64,000 bases of DNA from Apium graveolens. Its lineage: Eukaryota > Streptophyta > Magnoliopsida > Apiales > Apiaceae. The stretch lies in NCBI RefSeq assembly GCF_009905375.1, contig NC_133650.1, forward strand, positions 61,643,628-61,707,627, given 5' to 3'. Shown in pieces: positions 33,059-46,164 of this stretch. The position numbers and the translations under genes are program-made. How positions within the stretch are numbered: the stretch's first letter is position 1; the number at the start of each line of letters is the position of its first letter. The notes beneath the pieces are model-generated. The model saw only the letters and a list, made by a program, of their open reading frames with translations. It was not told the origin of the DNA and made no database searches.

Positions 33059-33814
33059 TCAAAAACCTGGTGGTACACGGTCTATCTCCTGTCGGATCGA
33101 ATCTAAAACTGTCTCCACCAATCTCATGGCTCGGTAGTACACTGTGTCGGTATAAATATCCTCCCGGCTCAGCTCTCCTAGCTCCTGTGAAGCCGCCCGA
33201 TAAACCTTCCTGAGCCTCTCTCTCAGTACATAATTTGGCTGTAAGGCTGTCACGGGACCATACTTTCGGCTCTCAAACAATCCAAGGATCTCACTGCACT
33301 GAGCTCTCCACATCTGTATATCCTCTCTAATCCTGGCATACTTATGGTACGGCACTGCCCGCGGCTCTTTAAGATCTGTCTGCGGTCCCCGGGAAGGTAA
33401 ATGCACAGGCTGATCAAGGACATGCTCATCCATGAACTCCGCAGGTGGAAACTGATAAATCCCTGGCACTGGAGGATAGATAGCTAGGGGAGGTGGAAAT
33501 AACCCCGGTGGTATCTAAAACTCCATCAGCTAAGGATCTGGATGTACATCTGGCTGCTGAAATGGAATCTCTGGCTCTGGCTGTTGCAATGGTATCTCTA
33601 GCTCATCCAACTGTGGAAAATCAGTCAGGTCAGGTATCTCAAGCATCGGAAACTCGAGAGGTGGTAGCTGAGGTATCTCGGGCTCAAAGTATGGGAAAAA
33701 GTCTATAGGATCAGGTACCTCTAGATCTGATGGATCCACAGGTGTAACTGGAGGCATAGAAACTGATGGTATAGCTGGTCTAGACATAGTCCTCTCAGAC
33801 GAAGATGAAGTCAT
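33059..33814 (-). pseudogene. extra ORF upstream of gag, element F
   Basis: ATG at 33814; an acidic, Pro-rich N-terminal part with repeated E-x-P steps (EIPLQQPEPEIPFQQP) to a stop at 33530. In the same frame from about 33520 it continues to 33059 with KYARIREDIQMWRAQ, PVTALQPNYVLRERLRKVY and RAMRLVETVLDSIRQEIDR, a helical region. About 250 codons in all, between the PBS and gag. I do not recognise the protein. Sense-oriented ORFs upstream of gag are known in some gypsy lineages such as Ogre, but I do not recall one as standard for Tekay. Confidence 0.6.
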
Positions 33815-33978
33815 CTGAAAAAATAACCATAATAAAAGAAAAGGTCACTTGCCATTTCTAGAACTTATAAATTCCTAATCTAAAATTAATAAAACCCTAA
33901 TACTACGAGTCCTATCTTATGTGATCTTCCTATCTTATCTTAACCTTAATGTTCTTGTTTCAGGGACCAAAACCTAAA

Positions 33979-33989
33979 CTCTGATGCCA
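33979..33989 (-). other. primer-binding site, element F
   Basis: Minus strand TGGCATCAGAG, an initiator-Met-type PBS with one change from TGGTATCAGAG, two bases from the LTR end. Confidence 0.8.
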
Positions 33990-33991
33990 AC

Positions 33992-36900
33992 TGTAACACT
34001 CTCTAAATCCGGGGTATAGATTTGGGGTATTATTGCCACTAATTGCCTTTTTAAACCTGCATAATAATAATAATAATAATAAAATAATATACATAAACAA
34101 CCCCTTGATACTACTACTCAGGATCTTTTAAGTTTAAGGTTTGAAAACAAGAACGACTTACTATCCTTATTACAACAACCCAAATAAAAAGTCTTACAAG
34201 CCTTCTTTATTACAAACCAGTTATGTACACAAATTTTAACTAAGTTTCTTTTATTCAAACAACATCTGCATTTATTCCCACTACACCTGCACGGGCATCT
34301 TAAAACTCTCTTCTGGGATTGGAATTAGCACCCTTGGTGCTAGAGGGTCCCGTTGTCTGACCCGCTTCTTGACCACTCGGGTACGGATGGTTTTCATTCT
34401 CGGCCTCAACAGAAAAACAAGGTGAATAATAATAATAGAGGTGAGCCATAATTGCGCAACAAGCCTGTAATATAAATATATATATATATATGTATATATA
34501 TAGTGTAAATAGAATGTTAAATGAACCGATAATCTGATTGTTTGAGCAACCACATATTTCCGCAGGGAATGAAGGCCACTATCGGCGAGTACCAAATGAA
34601 TTAGACTGGACACAAAAACGAACATATTCACTGTAACATGCTGATCAGTCAAGATATAACACAGATCTATAACCAACTGTATAGACCCACCAACATATAG
34701 GGTACCCAGGCACTAAAGCCTAATAATCAAGGGTCCGGTCCATACCCGGCCCGCATCTTAACTATCCAGTCCATAGATCACCATACAGAACAATTGGTAT
34801 GCTTTCGATGTATCCTAACATCGGAATATATCAGAGTATATGTAAATATGTGTATATAACTATTGGAATATGAATAGAGGATTCAATGAATTAGGAGAAA
34901 TCAGGAATCAAAATGAAATATGAATTTAAGAACAACAGTTGTGTATCAGTGTTTGTGAACAAGAGTTATCAGTGTGTAGTCGCCAAAGGGATTTGGAAGC
35001 CATTCACTATTATGAACTTAGACTAGGGGAAAAACTTTCCTGATACTTGTTTTACTTCAGGTATATCACACTTCTTGAGCATGGGTTGATTCAGCCTTGG
35101 TGGAGTTGTATCTATCAAAGAAAGATACTCATTTAGTTGACTGACATCGTAATCGTATCTCAGACTGAGACCACATTGCCCTTATCGTCTACCCATATGA
35201 TTTTATCTGACCCGTATACGTATTATCTAGCAACTAGGACTCAAGTAATCACGTAAGTCACATAGCACATAAGGCACATAATTAATTTAGACTCACAAAT
35301 AATTTTAGAATCGAAATGGGATCTATATTCGCATTAATAGACAATATCTGACTCGTTTTCTATTATCTAGGGTTTATTAGACTCTTGTTCCTAAATAATA
35401 GGGTCTATAATTAAATAAATATCATAATCAAACTCGCTCTCGAAGGAAGTTAATATTTATAATTATATTTAATGGATTCAGGTCATTTTTCCGAGTCTAA
35501 CGACATTCATTTTGATTAAATCGGATAAACGGTTCAATTACTATACAATAAACATATATATATATATATATATCAATTATTAATCAAAATAATTAATTAT
35601 TCAAAAATAATTGAACCTCAAATATATTTTTAAAGAATTATTTAGGAAAAATCAAATTTAAAATAATTTTTTCCTAATTTTTTGAATTTAATAGGATTTA
35701 TTACAAATTATACAATTAAATTGATTAATTATAAAATAATTAATCAATTTAAATAAATAATAATAATAAAGGAATATTTAAATAGATAAATAAATAAATA
35801 AAGTTTTGAATTTCTAAAATAAGAAAAATAATTTTGAATTGTTTACAAAATAATTCAGATAATTAATCAAATTAAATATTTGATTTACTAAATAATAAAA
35901 CTAATTTTCTGATTTTTATAAAAGAAAAACAAATTAGAAAATACAAAAAAAAGGTTTTTAGAATTCAATTCAGAGTAATTAGGTGAAAACCGGGTCGACC
36001 ACCGGGTTGAAACCGGGTCGACTCCGGATCTTCAAGAACAAACCGGGTCGCCGACTGGTTCTAAAACCCGGGGATGAACCCCGGTTTCCGGTGACAATCC
36101 GGCTGCAAAACAACTCAGATCCCTACTAAAACTTACTGCAAACAACCCACAAAGACCTTACGAAGAAAGATATTCACTTCCAACATATGAACGATCGTCG
36201 TATTAGTCGAAAAAATCGAAGAACACGGCAGCGGCGCCGGTTTCTGGCCACCTCAAATTGAAGACTAAAAATTATGCAAAAATCAGTAATAGAATGAGCA
36301 TGAGCCGATCTATCACTCTATGGCATCAAATCATATCAACAATCAATAAAATGAAACCCCCCAAATTCGAATTAAATTCTAAAAATTAAAATTAAAAATT
36401 AATATCTCTGATGATGATTTTGATGAGATAATCTGATAGAACAGGATTCAAGCTTCAAAACGGTTACTCACACTTCAGATTTTAACACCCCTAACACGAT
36501 CAAATCCGCTTCAATCTTCAAGAACACTAAAGAACCCTAATTCCCTTTTTCAGGAATTTCTTAATTAATTTTCGGATTTCTTAATAATTATTTAATAAAT
36601 AATTAATAATAAATTAGCTATTTATAATAGTAATAAGAATACTCCTAATTAAAATTAAGGCCCTAATTATACATTTAATACAATTAATTGACCCTTAATT
36701 TTATAATTTTTGGGTATTAATTTTGAATTTTTAAATTTCCAATAAATACAAAATATATGTCAAAAATTCCCAAAAATTGTGAATAATACAAAAATACAAA
36801 GAAAAATAATACTTGATAATTTCATGATCCTATAAAAATAAAAATTTGATTTTTGTGGGGCTTTTGACACCCGAGGGGGCCCGGAAAAGTCATTTTTCGT

Positions 36901-37218
36901 GAAACGAGAAAATTTGTAAAACAACTGGATGTTCAGAATATCGCTATGGTATAAGCCATACTAGGCAAAATAAGGCCAATGATTTTATTTGAATTATCAT
37001 CTATTAAAACACTGTTTGGGCCTTATAACTTTTGATATAAAAGCATTTAACCTAGAATAAAACACCCGATAATTACCCAAAACACATTCTGACCAAAATA
37101 GAACACACGTAGCACATAACAACTAGGGTTTTATAACTCAGTACATTTAATGACATAATGAAACACATAAATGATCTTTATTAAGATATAATACAAGCAT
37201 AATTTCTCAGTCATTATA
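33992..37218 (-). repeat. 5' LTR of element F (3227 bp)
   Basis: Starts TGTAACACTCTC on the plus strand and is colinear with 24865-28067. The outer end reads GTCATTATA where the partner reads GTTGTTACA, so the canonical CA end has become TA by one C-to-T change. Followed by GAGGT. Confidence 0.93.
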
Positions 37219-40069
37219 GAGGTGGATTATTCAGCTCATGAAGTATCAACTGAAGAAATTTAACTTTGGAACACTTAGGAACAAGATCAAACAACATTGT
37301 AGATCTTTTGGACATTACGAAGACTGTTATCCTCTTAGGATGTCCTCATACTCTCTTGGTGTCGTTGATTGATTCTTCTTCCACCACTTCATCAAGTATC
37401 TTTATGATTGAGATTAAACCAATTTTGTCCTTCTTACATGTGGAGAGTTTGACGTAAATTAAGGGTTGATGTATTACTTCTAATCCGCTTGTTCTGAAAT
37501 CATTGAACTTAAGATTTGCTTTATTAATCTGAAAGAATAGTTCCCCTTCATTGTTAGTGTTGATGAGAGGTTCACTATCTTTTAGAAGATTAATTTATGG
37601 CCCTCCATTGATGAACAGCATCTCATGATAAGCTCTTTTAACTTTCTTCATGTCCTTCTCTGTATCCCTGATCATTTTGTCATTGAGCCTATAAGCATAT
37701 AGAACTTTAGGAGCTTTAAGGTTTGCATCTGATCTTTTGACTCCTGGTGCTTCCAGATTTGCTCTTTTGCTCTTAAGTTGACTTTCCAGGAAAGTGAGTT
37801 GTAGATATCGAATGGATCTTATTCGTTGATCATACATGGCGATGTTTTATAATCTGCCATCTGCAACTACTTTGATCACAAACGGAGTAAAGAATGCTTG
37901 GGCAGATACATCCATCATCATTTTCCAAAGCTTGTCTCTGAAGTATTCATTCTCATTCGATCTCAATCATGGGATTTTTGATGCTAAAATAAACAATTCC
38001 ACTATATTCAGCTTTTTCAATACACTAGTAAAGATCTTCATTTGAAGTCCATCTCTGTGGTTGACAGTAATCTTCCATCCATTCGCTAGAATATTCACAG
38101 TGGTGCCAGTGATTACCCTATCGAATTGAGGGTAGAACTCATGAATATTTGGATAGTCCTTTTTGTACTTCTCTACAGTGTTAAGAAGATTCTTGTTGCC
38201 AGGGTCTAGTTTGGGACAACTTTCTGATTTTTTAATTTTCCTTTTGATCTCATACAATCTACTTCATTTCCTGTTAGCTCAAAGATAATATTCTCTTGCT
38301 TCTCTATCTTCCCTTCTTTGTATTTCTCTCTATACTCTAGCTCTTGATCTCTCAATATCTTCTTGAATTTCTTGATAGGATCGATTGAGCTTTTTAGACA
38401 ATCCATACTACAAGCAGTCATCCGAGAAAGCATCTTCATCTTCAAATTCTTCATCCTCATATATGACTTTTCTCTCTTCAGTCATCACTGCTTCAACTCT
38501 GAATTCAAAGCCCTCAGGAACATCGCTTTCATCTATTTCTCCTTCCTCCAACTCATACTCAGATAATAGGGGTTTGGAGCATATATCTCTGACATAAGAC
38601 CCCTTTGAGTCGTAATGACTTTGCTTAGGAGATCTTGCTTTGAAGTTGATTGCTCTCCCTGAGTTGAAGAACTCTTCTCAGAAGCATGTCTTGCTTTCAA
38701 CAACACTCTTTCATCAATCCTCTCTTCCTCTTCCTTTTCATCCTGAAGCTCATCTCCAAATTCATCAAAACCAGGGTCAGCTGTTTGAAAAGCATCCTGA
38801 ATTAAGTCCACAGTTGCAATTAATTTTTCTTGCTCCACCCATTTCTCCCCCTCAGTTGTGTTATCCTTCAGAGCTGGGGTTGATTGAACATGCAAGATCA
38901 AGATAGGGATCTCTTGAGATGACGGTTATGAAATAGACAGTTTCTTGCTGACTGAGGTCTTTGGCTCAGTACTAGCAAGACCTGTTTCAGTGGAGACAGG
39001 GATTGGTGCTTTCTTACTAACGGAGATCTTTGGCTCAATATTGGCAATTGCCTTTCCCTTCCTAGAATGAGTGAGAGATTGATACACGTATTCTCGTAAA
39101 CTAGCAAATGATGCTTGTTGAAGTTCAAGTTGTTCGGAAAGACGGGCAATCTGATGATCCCTGACAAACAGTTCATTCTTGATATATTGATCCTTGAGAG
39201 CCAGTTGTTATTTAAGATAGCTGTCTTTAAATGCTAACTGCTATTCAAGGTAAGATTTTGTGACGTATTGTGACAGGTCTATAGTTGTTGTTTGGGAGGT
39301 AGGTGTCTCACTGGTTTCTCGAAGTGTATCACTTAACACTCTTTAACCCAGTTTAGGGATTGGTGTTTCACTCACCTTCACGGATACACTCCGCTCATAG
39401 CTCCGAGATCGAGATGTACCTGCAGAAAACACTGGAGCCATCCTTGAGGAGGTCAGTAGTGGTGCAATGGGAATTCGCGAGTCACGATCCTTGTTCAAGA
39501 TAAGTTGCTTGTCATCACGAGATGACTGATCCAGAGTTGGAATATATGGGAGGATCACTGAGGCCGTCATATGTGGCATCTGTTCCTCAGCTTCCTCTAG
39601 TTTCGGTGAAGACACTTTCCCCTTATGCTCACCAGTTGAATCTGGTTCATTGCAAATGAGTTGCCGATCCGCACCTATGTCGGATCCCCTATCCGTAGAT
39701 GCATCTAGGTTTATTAATCCTGGGAAGATAAGTGTTGTGCTAGATGTAGCAGTGATTACATCACTCTCTCCTAACACCTGTGAAGGCAGTTGATCCATTG
39801 AAGGACCTTGAACAGGATATTCTAACCATAAAATGGTTGAATGCCCTGTTTCCTTCAATACTTCCTCACCAAAAAGAACTCTTCTAATCGACTCATTTAA
39901 AGCTTCAAGAGCTTGAATATTGGAGAGTGTGTTTGACTCATTATAGGATGTCGTGGCCGACGGGCGAATTTCAATAGACCCACCTTGTTGAGAAGATGGA
40001 TCCAATAACTGTTTATCTACCTTTTCAGCCATTGTATCCTTTTGGGAAGATACATGGGAGGTTACATTT
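37219..40069 (-). pseudogene. extra ORF of element A, interrupted by B and F
   Basis: Minus-strand reading enters open from 40069 (VSSQKDTMAEKVDKQLL, comparable to ASSQKDVT in the B ORF), so the B LTR inserted inside this ORF. It continues through a Ser/Thr/Pro-rich part (39343-40032), LREYVYQSLTHSRKGKAI, repeated SVSKK phrases, an acidic EEEERIDERVL segment (38533-38901), then KIEKQENIIFELTGNEVDC and a Lys/Arg-rich block (37595-37837), to the F insertion at 37223. Several stops and frameshifts. GAGGT at 37219-37223 is the right F target-site duplication. No known domain; same ORF class as in E and B by position and composition. Confidence 0.6.
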
Positions 40070-40930
40070 TGTTACTCCCTAACAATCTAACAAAGAAATA
40101 CAGAAGGGGTGGGTTGAATGTAATTCTGGCTACTTTTCAAAAGACAAAGTATTTAAATACAAGTACTTAAAAACTTTCTGGTGGATTGAACTTTTCCACT
40201 AGAGATATATATTAAGTAGAGAACTCTGTGTTACAAAATTGTACACAGCTGCTTACAAGTTGAACAACAAGAACAAAGAAATTCTTTTCATATTTTGCCT
40301 TATCTATTTCTTTAGTAAATTCTTACTTACTTGGATGCTATTTAACTTGCTACCCTTGGTTTATATATCACCAAGTTACATGATAAAAAGATAAGATAAT
40401 AAGACAAATTATTTCTAGTCTAATTTCATACTGCTACACTTCTCTTTCCTGTATCTTTGAATATCTTCAGTTTGGCATGGAATTGGAAATGCTTCTTTGT
40501 TCTCTAAAACCTGAATTAACCTGATCATCCGTTGAAACTCAGATTGATCATCCGTTGAGACTCGGTTTGATCATCCGTCGAGGTTTGTGTTGATCATCCC
40601 TTGAAACCTTGTGAATCATCCGTTGAGACTGTTTTCTTGACATTTGACTCCATTTTATTTATACAAGATTACAAGGCATCTAATAATTACAATTAACCAT
40701 TCTATCTTGCATATCCATCTAGTAGTCAACATGACTTAAACAATCTACAACATCTAATTCACTAAGTTACTTTAAGTATGCAGAAATGTGCTACTAACCT
40801 TAGTGTTACATAAGATGCTCTTTCAACGGATGTTGAATAGATCATCCGTTGAAAGCTACAATTTCACTTAAATAAAATCTACTAAGTGTTTTGTTCAAGT
40901 TATCATCAAGTACAAAACATATTCCTAACA
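40070..40930 (-). repeat. 3' LTR of element B (861 bp)
   Basis: Minus strand TGTTAGGAATATG .. GGGAGTAACA; PPT TTGGGGGAGAT directly outside at 40931-40941. TATA context (GATATATAAACC, about 40358-40372) is as in C. U3 carries GATCATCCGTTGA/TCGA-type repeats at 40522, 40545, 40568, 40592, 40614 and about 40824-40853. It is clearly diverged from 49828-50861, so these two are not the LTR pair of one insertion. Confidence 0.88.
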
Positions 40931-41136
40931 ATCTCCCCCAATTTATGTCTACTGGAATTATAGCCATAAATTAAGAGAAACGTGATGATAACAAAACACT
41001 CTATGAATACAGAATGAGATAAAGTAGAATAAAATTTACAAGTGCTGCAATTTATTGAAAAATCTTACAAAAAAAGATTTGTAGAGTGTCTTATAGATCA
41101 TTTTCAAGGTGCTCCTCTAAAATGAGCAAATTTAGA

Positions 41137-44100
41137 TCATTTCCTTGACGACCTTGACTTTTTTCCCAGCTTCACATCATTCTCTTCAATTTGATATTGG
41201 AGTTGTCTGAAAAATTCTGATTCATCCTCATTTGTTAGATCCAGCTTTTCTTGCATCTCCTTGAGAGTTTCACTGCTTGCAATCTTTAGCTGGTCTTCCA
41301 ATCTGAAGAATCTTCTAATGTATTTTTCATCCTTGAACTCCATAATCCAATATAGCCTCAAATGCACCCTATCTCCATTAAAAGGAATTGTCAATACTCT
41401 TGGGAGTGTATATCGTCCTCTCCAGCTATTCCTTATCTCCTCAATCTTGTTTAGTACCATTTTCTTGGCAACTATATTAAATCCAAAGTTTTTTTTGATT
41501 GCAGAGAAGATGGTCACCAAAGTGGAATAACCTTCATTGAGAATTCTGTGAAGTGGCCCTGTAATCTTTTTACCACCCTTGTACCTGAAGACTAGTCTCT
41601 ATGGAAGGTGCTTGTAGGCATCAATAGATCTGACTTCTTCTAGATCATCCAGATAGAGGTTTTATGTCTAAAAATTCAAACAAGACACATATGTAGTGTT
41701 GATCTCCTTTGTTGACATTAGGTTTGGGTTTGGCCACTTGCTTGGATTGAAGCTTGACAGGCTTGACTGTTTTGACTACTCCTTCCTTTGTCTTCCTTTG
41801 TTTGGCAAAGATTGGAAGATTTAGATCAGGAAGAGGCAATTTGTCCCAATATATAGGTTCATCCTTAGGAACAATAGGTTCACCATGAAAGGTGATGTTA
41901 GGATCAATCTTCAATTCAGCCTCCTTCACAGTAGGTATGGCTGATTAACTTGAAGTTGTAGATTGGGTTGACATGTAATCTTCCTTATCTTCATTGAAAT
42001 CTATCTTCCTCTTTACATGGATTTTGTATCTAAACTTCCTCTTTATCTGCTTTGGTTCTTCCTTCTTTCCTTCATCCATATTTTTAGCTGTCACAGCAGG
42101 TAATGTAACTTCTCTGGTTACAGGCTTCTTGGCTAGATTCTTGGCTTCTAAAGCAGCTTGCTTTTATTATTGTTTAAGCCACACCTTTTCTTCTTTCTTA
42201 GCCTCTACAAACTGTGGATGTCAAGCCGCTACACAGATTAGTTTACCACTCCTGTAGATCTTAGCAATTATGTTCTTTGACACTGTGTCTCTGGATCCTT
42301 GGATAAGGCAATAGACCTTGTAAGGAGCTTCTTTTCATCTGGCCTAGGGGTTTCACAAGATAGATCTAGTGGATTTTTGTCTGAATTCTTTGGATGATTT
42401 CTTTTTGGTTGAAAGATCACACTGGCCTTTGGAGATTTGATTATTGAGGGTTGACCCCTTTCCATGTTCCCTAGGCTCATTTCATTTTCTGAAATTTGTC
42501 TCAATTCGAAGAAGTGAGAAAAGACCTTGTCTTGCTTCCCAATTGGACCAAATTTCTTCTTGATATTTTCATCAAACTTCTTCTATTTTGCATCCAGTTC
42601 TTGCTCAACTGCTGCAACATCAAGCTTTTTAATTTTTTCATTTGATTCCAACTTAGCAGTTGCTATCTTGATCAGATCAATACTGTCCAAGACCGGTGGC
42701 TTAGTGAAATCAATTGATGGAACAATCACCTTGCTAACTTGTATATTTAGCACTTTCTCCCCCTCACTTGTTGACTCCCCCTGGCTAACTGAAACAATGG
42801 AGTCTTTCTCCCCCTTTTTATTAGCATCAAGTTTAGTGGAGGTTGAAGTTTGTGCAGCCACCAGTTTCTGAAGTAGTAGAGTTTGGTGGGCTTGATGTAG
42901 ATGGATTTCAGTAATTGATGTTTCCAGGGTTTTGAGCTTTTTGTCTAAGGAGTCCACCTTGCTGACTAGATCAGAGTTTTTCCTAAGTTGTCTGTTGATG
43001 TCTAGCATGGCTGTGTTAGGAAACTTAGCATCCAATCTCTCAATAACATCCTTCTTGACTTGATCAATTTCTATCTTCAGCTCAGTGACATCCAGATTTT
43101 ATTTGAGAGATTGAATTTGATGTAGTTGGAGAGAGTTTAGATGTTCTTGTAGAAGTCTCTTGGTGTTGGCATTTGTAGTAGTTTGGAGAGCTGTCTGAGT
43201 TTGCTGAATGATGTGAGAAAGAGTGGGTTTAAAATGGTGCTCATCACATGCTTTGGAAAACACCCAAGATGGAATGTTTGATCTTGAGCTAGGGTCTGAT
43301 TCTCCCCTATATCCATGAACTCTCCTTCATCATCATCTTCATCCCCAAATATATCCTCAGAACCACCAGTTTCATAATCAACATCATCACCAGCTGTGGG
43401 TAATATGGCTATGATGACATTCTTAGCCCTTTGTATAAAAGCAGTAGTGTGCACCAAGTTGAGTATCTTCTCAGCCTCCTCATTACCCTCTCCAGCCAAA
43501 ATTTGATATGCTGGAACAAGATGTGTAAATGTCTCAGCATCTAAAGAGATAAAATCTATCATAGCTTGATATTCTTGCTAAAACAGTTTCTCTTTTTCTG
43601 CATCGCTGACATTCATTGACTCACTAGCAATGGTCTCCATCTTTATTTCTCCTGTACCTATTTTTCTCTCATTTTCTCTCTATTTTTCCATCAAGGGCTC
43701 CCCTTGGCTTCCCACCCTCACACCCTCACCTTCACTACTATGGTGGGACTCCACTCACTCACTTTTACCAAGCTAGAAGAAATAGCTTGCAGAGTTTCAC
43801 TCATTTCCTCTCATTTTGCCTGAGAGCAACTCAGCCTCTCACTCTGTTCACTCCCTTCTCTCAATCCTAAGAGTGACTGTACAACCACTAGATAGTAGTT
43901 GACAGTTTCAATGGATGACTGATGTTAAGCACATCCATCGAGATACAGTCACTAGTAGAAAGATGAACAATATCCGTCGAGATAGTAGAAATGACAGAGT
44001 TTAGAACTACTGTTGAATCTGTGGTGATTAATTTGAGATTATGCATAATATTCTCAGTAGAACAGAAAGAAATGGCAAGTGAGCCAACAAATCATCTAAA

Positions 44101-45620
44101 AGATGATGCTCACTTGCTTGAGATTTTGGCTTCTCCATGAGAGTTAAAGATGGAGAATCAGGAATTGATGTTTGAATCATGTCCACATCCAAAGAATTTG
44201 TGGGTGAGTTTTAAGTGTGATGTGCTTCTATAACTAAAGATTTTGGCTGACACTCCACATTTGCTGGAGCCACATCAATCTGACTTTGAGAAGGTGCATG
44301 AACTGAGTCTTTGACTGCAGTAGGCACAGTGTGTGCACCCTCTGTATCCCCAATAGTTTTTGATTTCTTCTTTTTGACATAAGTTTGGGGTGAGCTTGTG
44401 TCCATAACCCTCTTGGCCTGTGCTCTTGGGCAAGAGCTTTGTTCAATAGTCACATCCTTTTGGGAGGATGCAACTAGCAATGAGCTTATATCCTTGTTAA
44501 GCACTACAATTTGTTGGGAAACTGTAGTGTGGCTAGGCTAGGATGCACTCACCTCTCCAACCTTATTCTTAGGGCTTCTTTGATATTCACCATGTCCCTC
44601 ACCAGTCTCACTTCCCTTCACACTCCCCTCTTGGCTTTTAGTGGATTTTACAACTAGTTTCTTTTGAAAGAAACTAGAGGGGGCTTTCTTTGACTTGGAT
44701 TTGGAAACTGTTGGTTTTGTAGCTTGGGTAGGCACCAGTTTGGTCACTGTCACAGGTGTCATATACGCATTTGATTGCAAAGAAGTAATAGGTTGGGAAG
44801 TAGTAGGGACATAAATGTTTACCTCACTTACCTGAGGCTGTTCCATGATTGGCATGTACACAAGGGGAACATCTTTGTGGTGATTTATCCTGTTTAGATC
44901 AGCAATAACTCTTCTCTCTTGGACCCAACAAGCTAACTTGTTTGTTGGGTTCTCAATTGAGAGGTTCTCAGAAAACAAAATTAGCTATCATCATGAAGAA
45001 TCTAGCATAATAAATATTCTTAGACCTCTTCTTAATATCCCCTAATTTACTCCCTAACTCATACATAATAGATGTGCTAAAATTGAAGTACTTATCACTA
45101 AGAAGCATGTAAAGCATGTGAATAAGTGAGTAAGATACATCATCAAAATTGCTAATTTTTCCAGAAAACACTTTGATAAATGAATCACACAGAAAACTCC
45201 ATTCTTTTCTAAGACCCAATCTCCTAACATCACCTAATTTAGTGGCATCAAGAGCATATCCCATAGAAACTAGCATATTACTCACATCAGTGTCTGTGGG
45301 TGAAGCTAGTGTGTTATTCTCAGGCAATTTAAAGCATTTTTCATAGCATCACAGTTAATACAATGTTCAGTACCTTTGAGAGTGAAGGTAATAGTGTTGT
45401 CCTTAGAGTTGAACACTGCTATAGTCCAAATTTCCTCGACAACTTCACAGTAGATGGTTGGAGATTCAAGCATGGCATAACTCAATTTGCAGTTCATTAT
45501 GAAGTTCATCATCTTGTGATAATCTTCAGAAGCCGGAATTTACTTGTTCACTAGAGCCATAAAATTGTTCTTTTCATAGATAAACCTAGTTGAAGACATG
45601 ATTTTGACTACGGGTGCCAT
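41137..45620 (-). pseudogene. Sirevirus-type extra ('env-like') ORF, element B
   Basis: ATG at 45620 in the context TCACAGAAATGGCACC, shared with the E ORF. The N-terminal globular block carries YEVVEEIW-like and ALNCL..MPENNT, RLGLRKEWSFLCDSFIKVF, SNFDD and IYYARFFMM motifs, homologous in order to E. A Ser/Thr/Pro- and Lys-rich middle (KSKSKKAPSSFFQKK, YVKKKKSK) is followed by coiled-coil parts (42583-43035) and a C-terminal conserved region (41137-41929). About 1490 codons when intact. Stops and frameshifts throughout. No signal peptide or convincing membrane segment. Function unknown. Confidence 0.72.
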
Positions 45621-46160
45621 TTCTGTGATTGGAGTTAGTTGCATGAAGAGATTATTTGCTTTGGGAAGAAGAAAGATAGAGAAATTGCTTGAGAATGATA
45701 AAAGTGAAAAATAGAAATGAAATTAGCTTTTATACTTACTCAGACATAAACTGTCAAAAATTAAAAAGTAAATAAAGTAACTAATCAAATTAGCCCAAAA
45801 TAGCCGTTTCAAATATAAAGAAAATTGTCAAAATTCTCAGATTATCCGTTGAAATATACATACAGACTGTAAGTAAATTCTATGGATGATGCTTAAAATT
45901 AACAGCTAAGATTGAGTGCAATTCGACGGATAATGATAAAAGTACCCAGAGTGATAATTAATATTTTTACGGATAATAAAATTTAACGGATGTTCATTTT
46001 CAACGGATAATAAACATCCGTCGAGATATAAATTTGGACTTAGCTAAAAGTTTATCTTTGACAGAAAATATCAACTTTTACTCCGGCTGCATTGCAATTT
46101 GCTTAGACATCAATATAGATTAAGAGTAATTAAGCATACCTAACTCACTTACCAACCCAG
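45621..46160 (-). promoter_or_regulatory. spacer with TATA-like promoter and repeat words (element B)
   Basis: Between the end of RNase H and the extra ORF. A minus-strand TATAAAAG lies near 45726-45733, about 105 bp upstream of the ATG, followed by a pyrimidine-rich leader. Upstream are at least five ATCCGT/ACGGAT words: near 45843, 45924, 45970, 45989 to 46005 and 46015-46026. The layout suggests separate expression of the ORF. Confidence 0.45.
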
Positions 46161-46164
46161 TGAA

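Larger units (their letters stand above)
24865..37218 (-). mobile_element. complete Ty3/gypsy chromovirus F (Tekay/Del-like), 12.35 kb
   Basis: A full-length minus-strand element: two ~3.2-kb LTRs, PBS, an extra upstream ORF, gag with knuckle, protease, RT, RNase H, INT, chromodomain, PPT, and a perfect 5-bp target-site duplication. Very long LTRs and HNVFHVSxLKKY / RPSGLLQPL-type INT blocks fit the Tekay/Del chromoviruses. The LTRs differ by roughly 8-10 percent by eye, so the insertion is not recent. All ORFs have stops. Confidence 0.93.
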
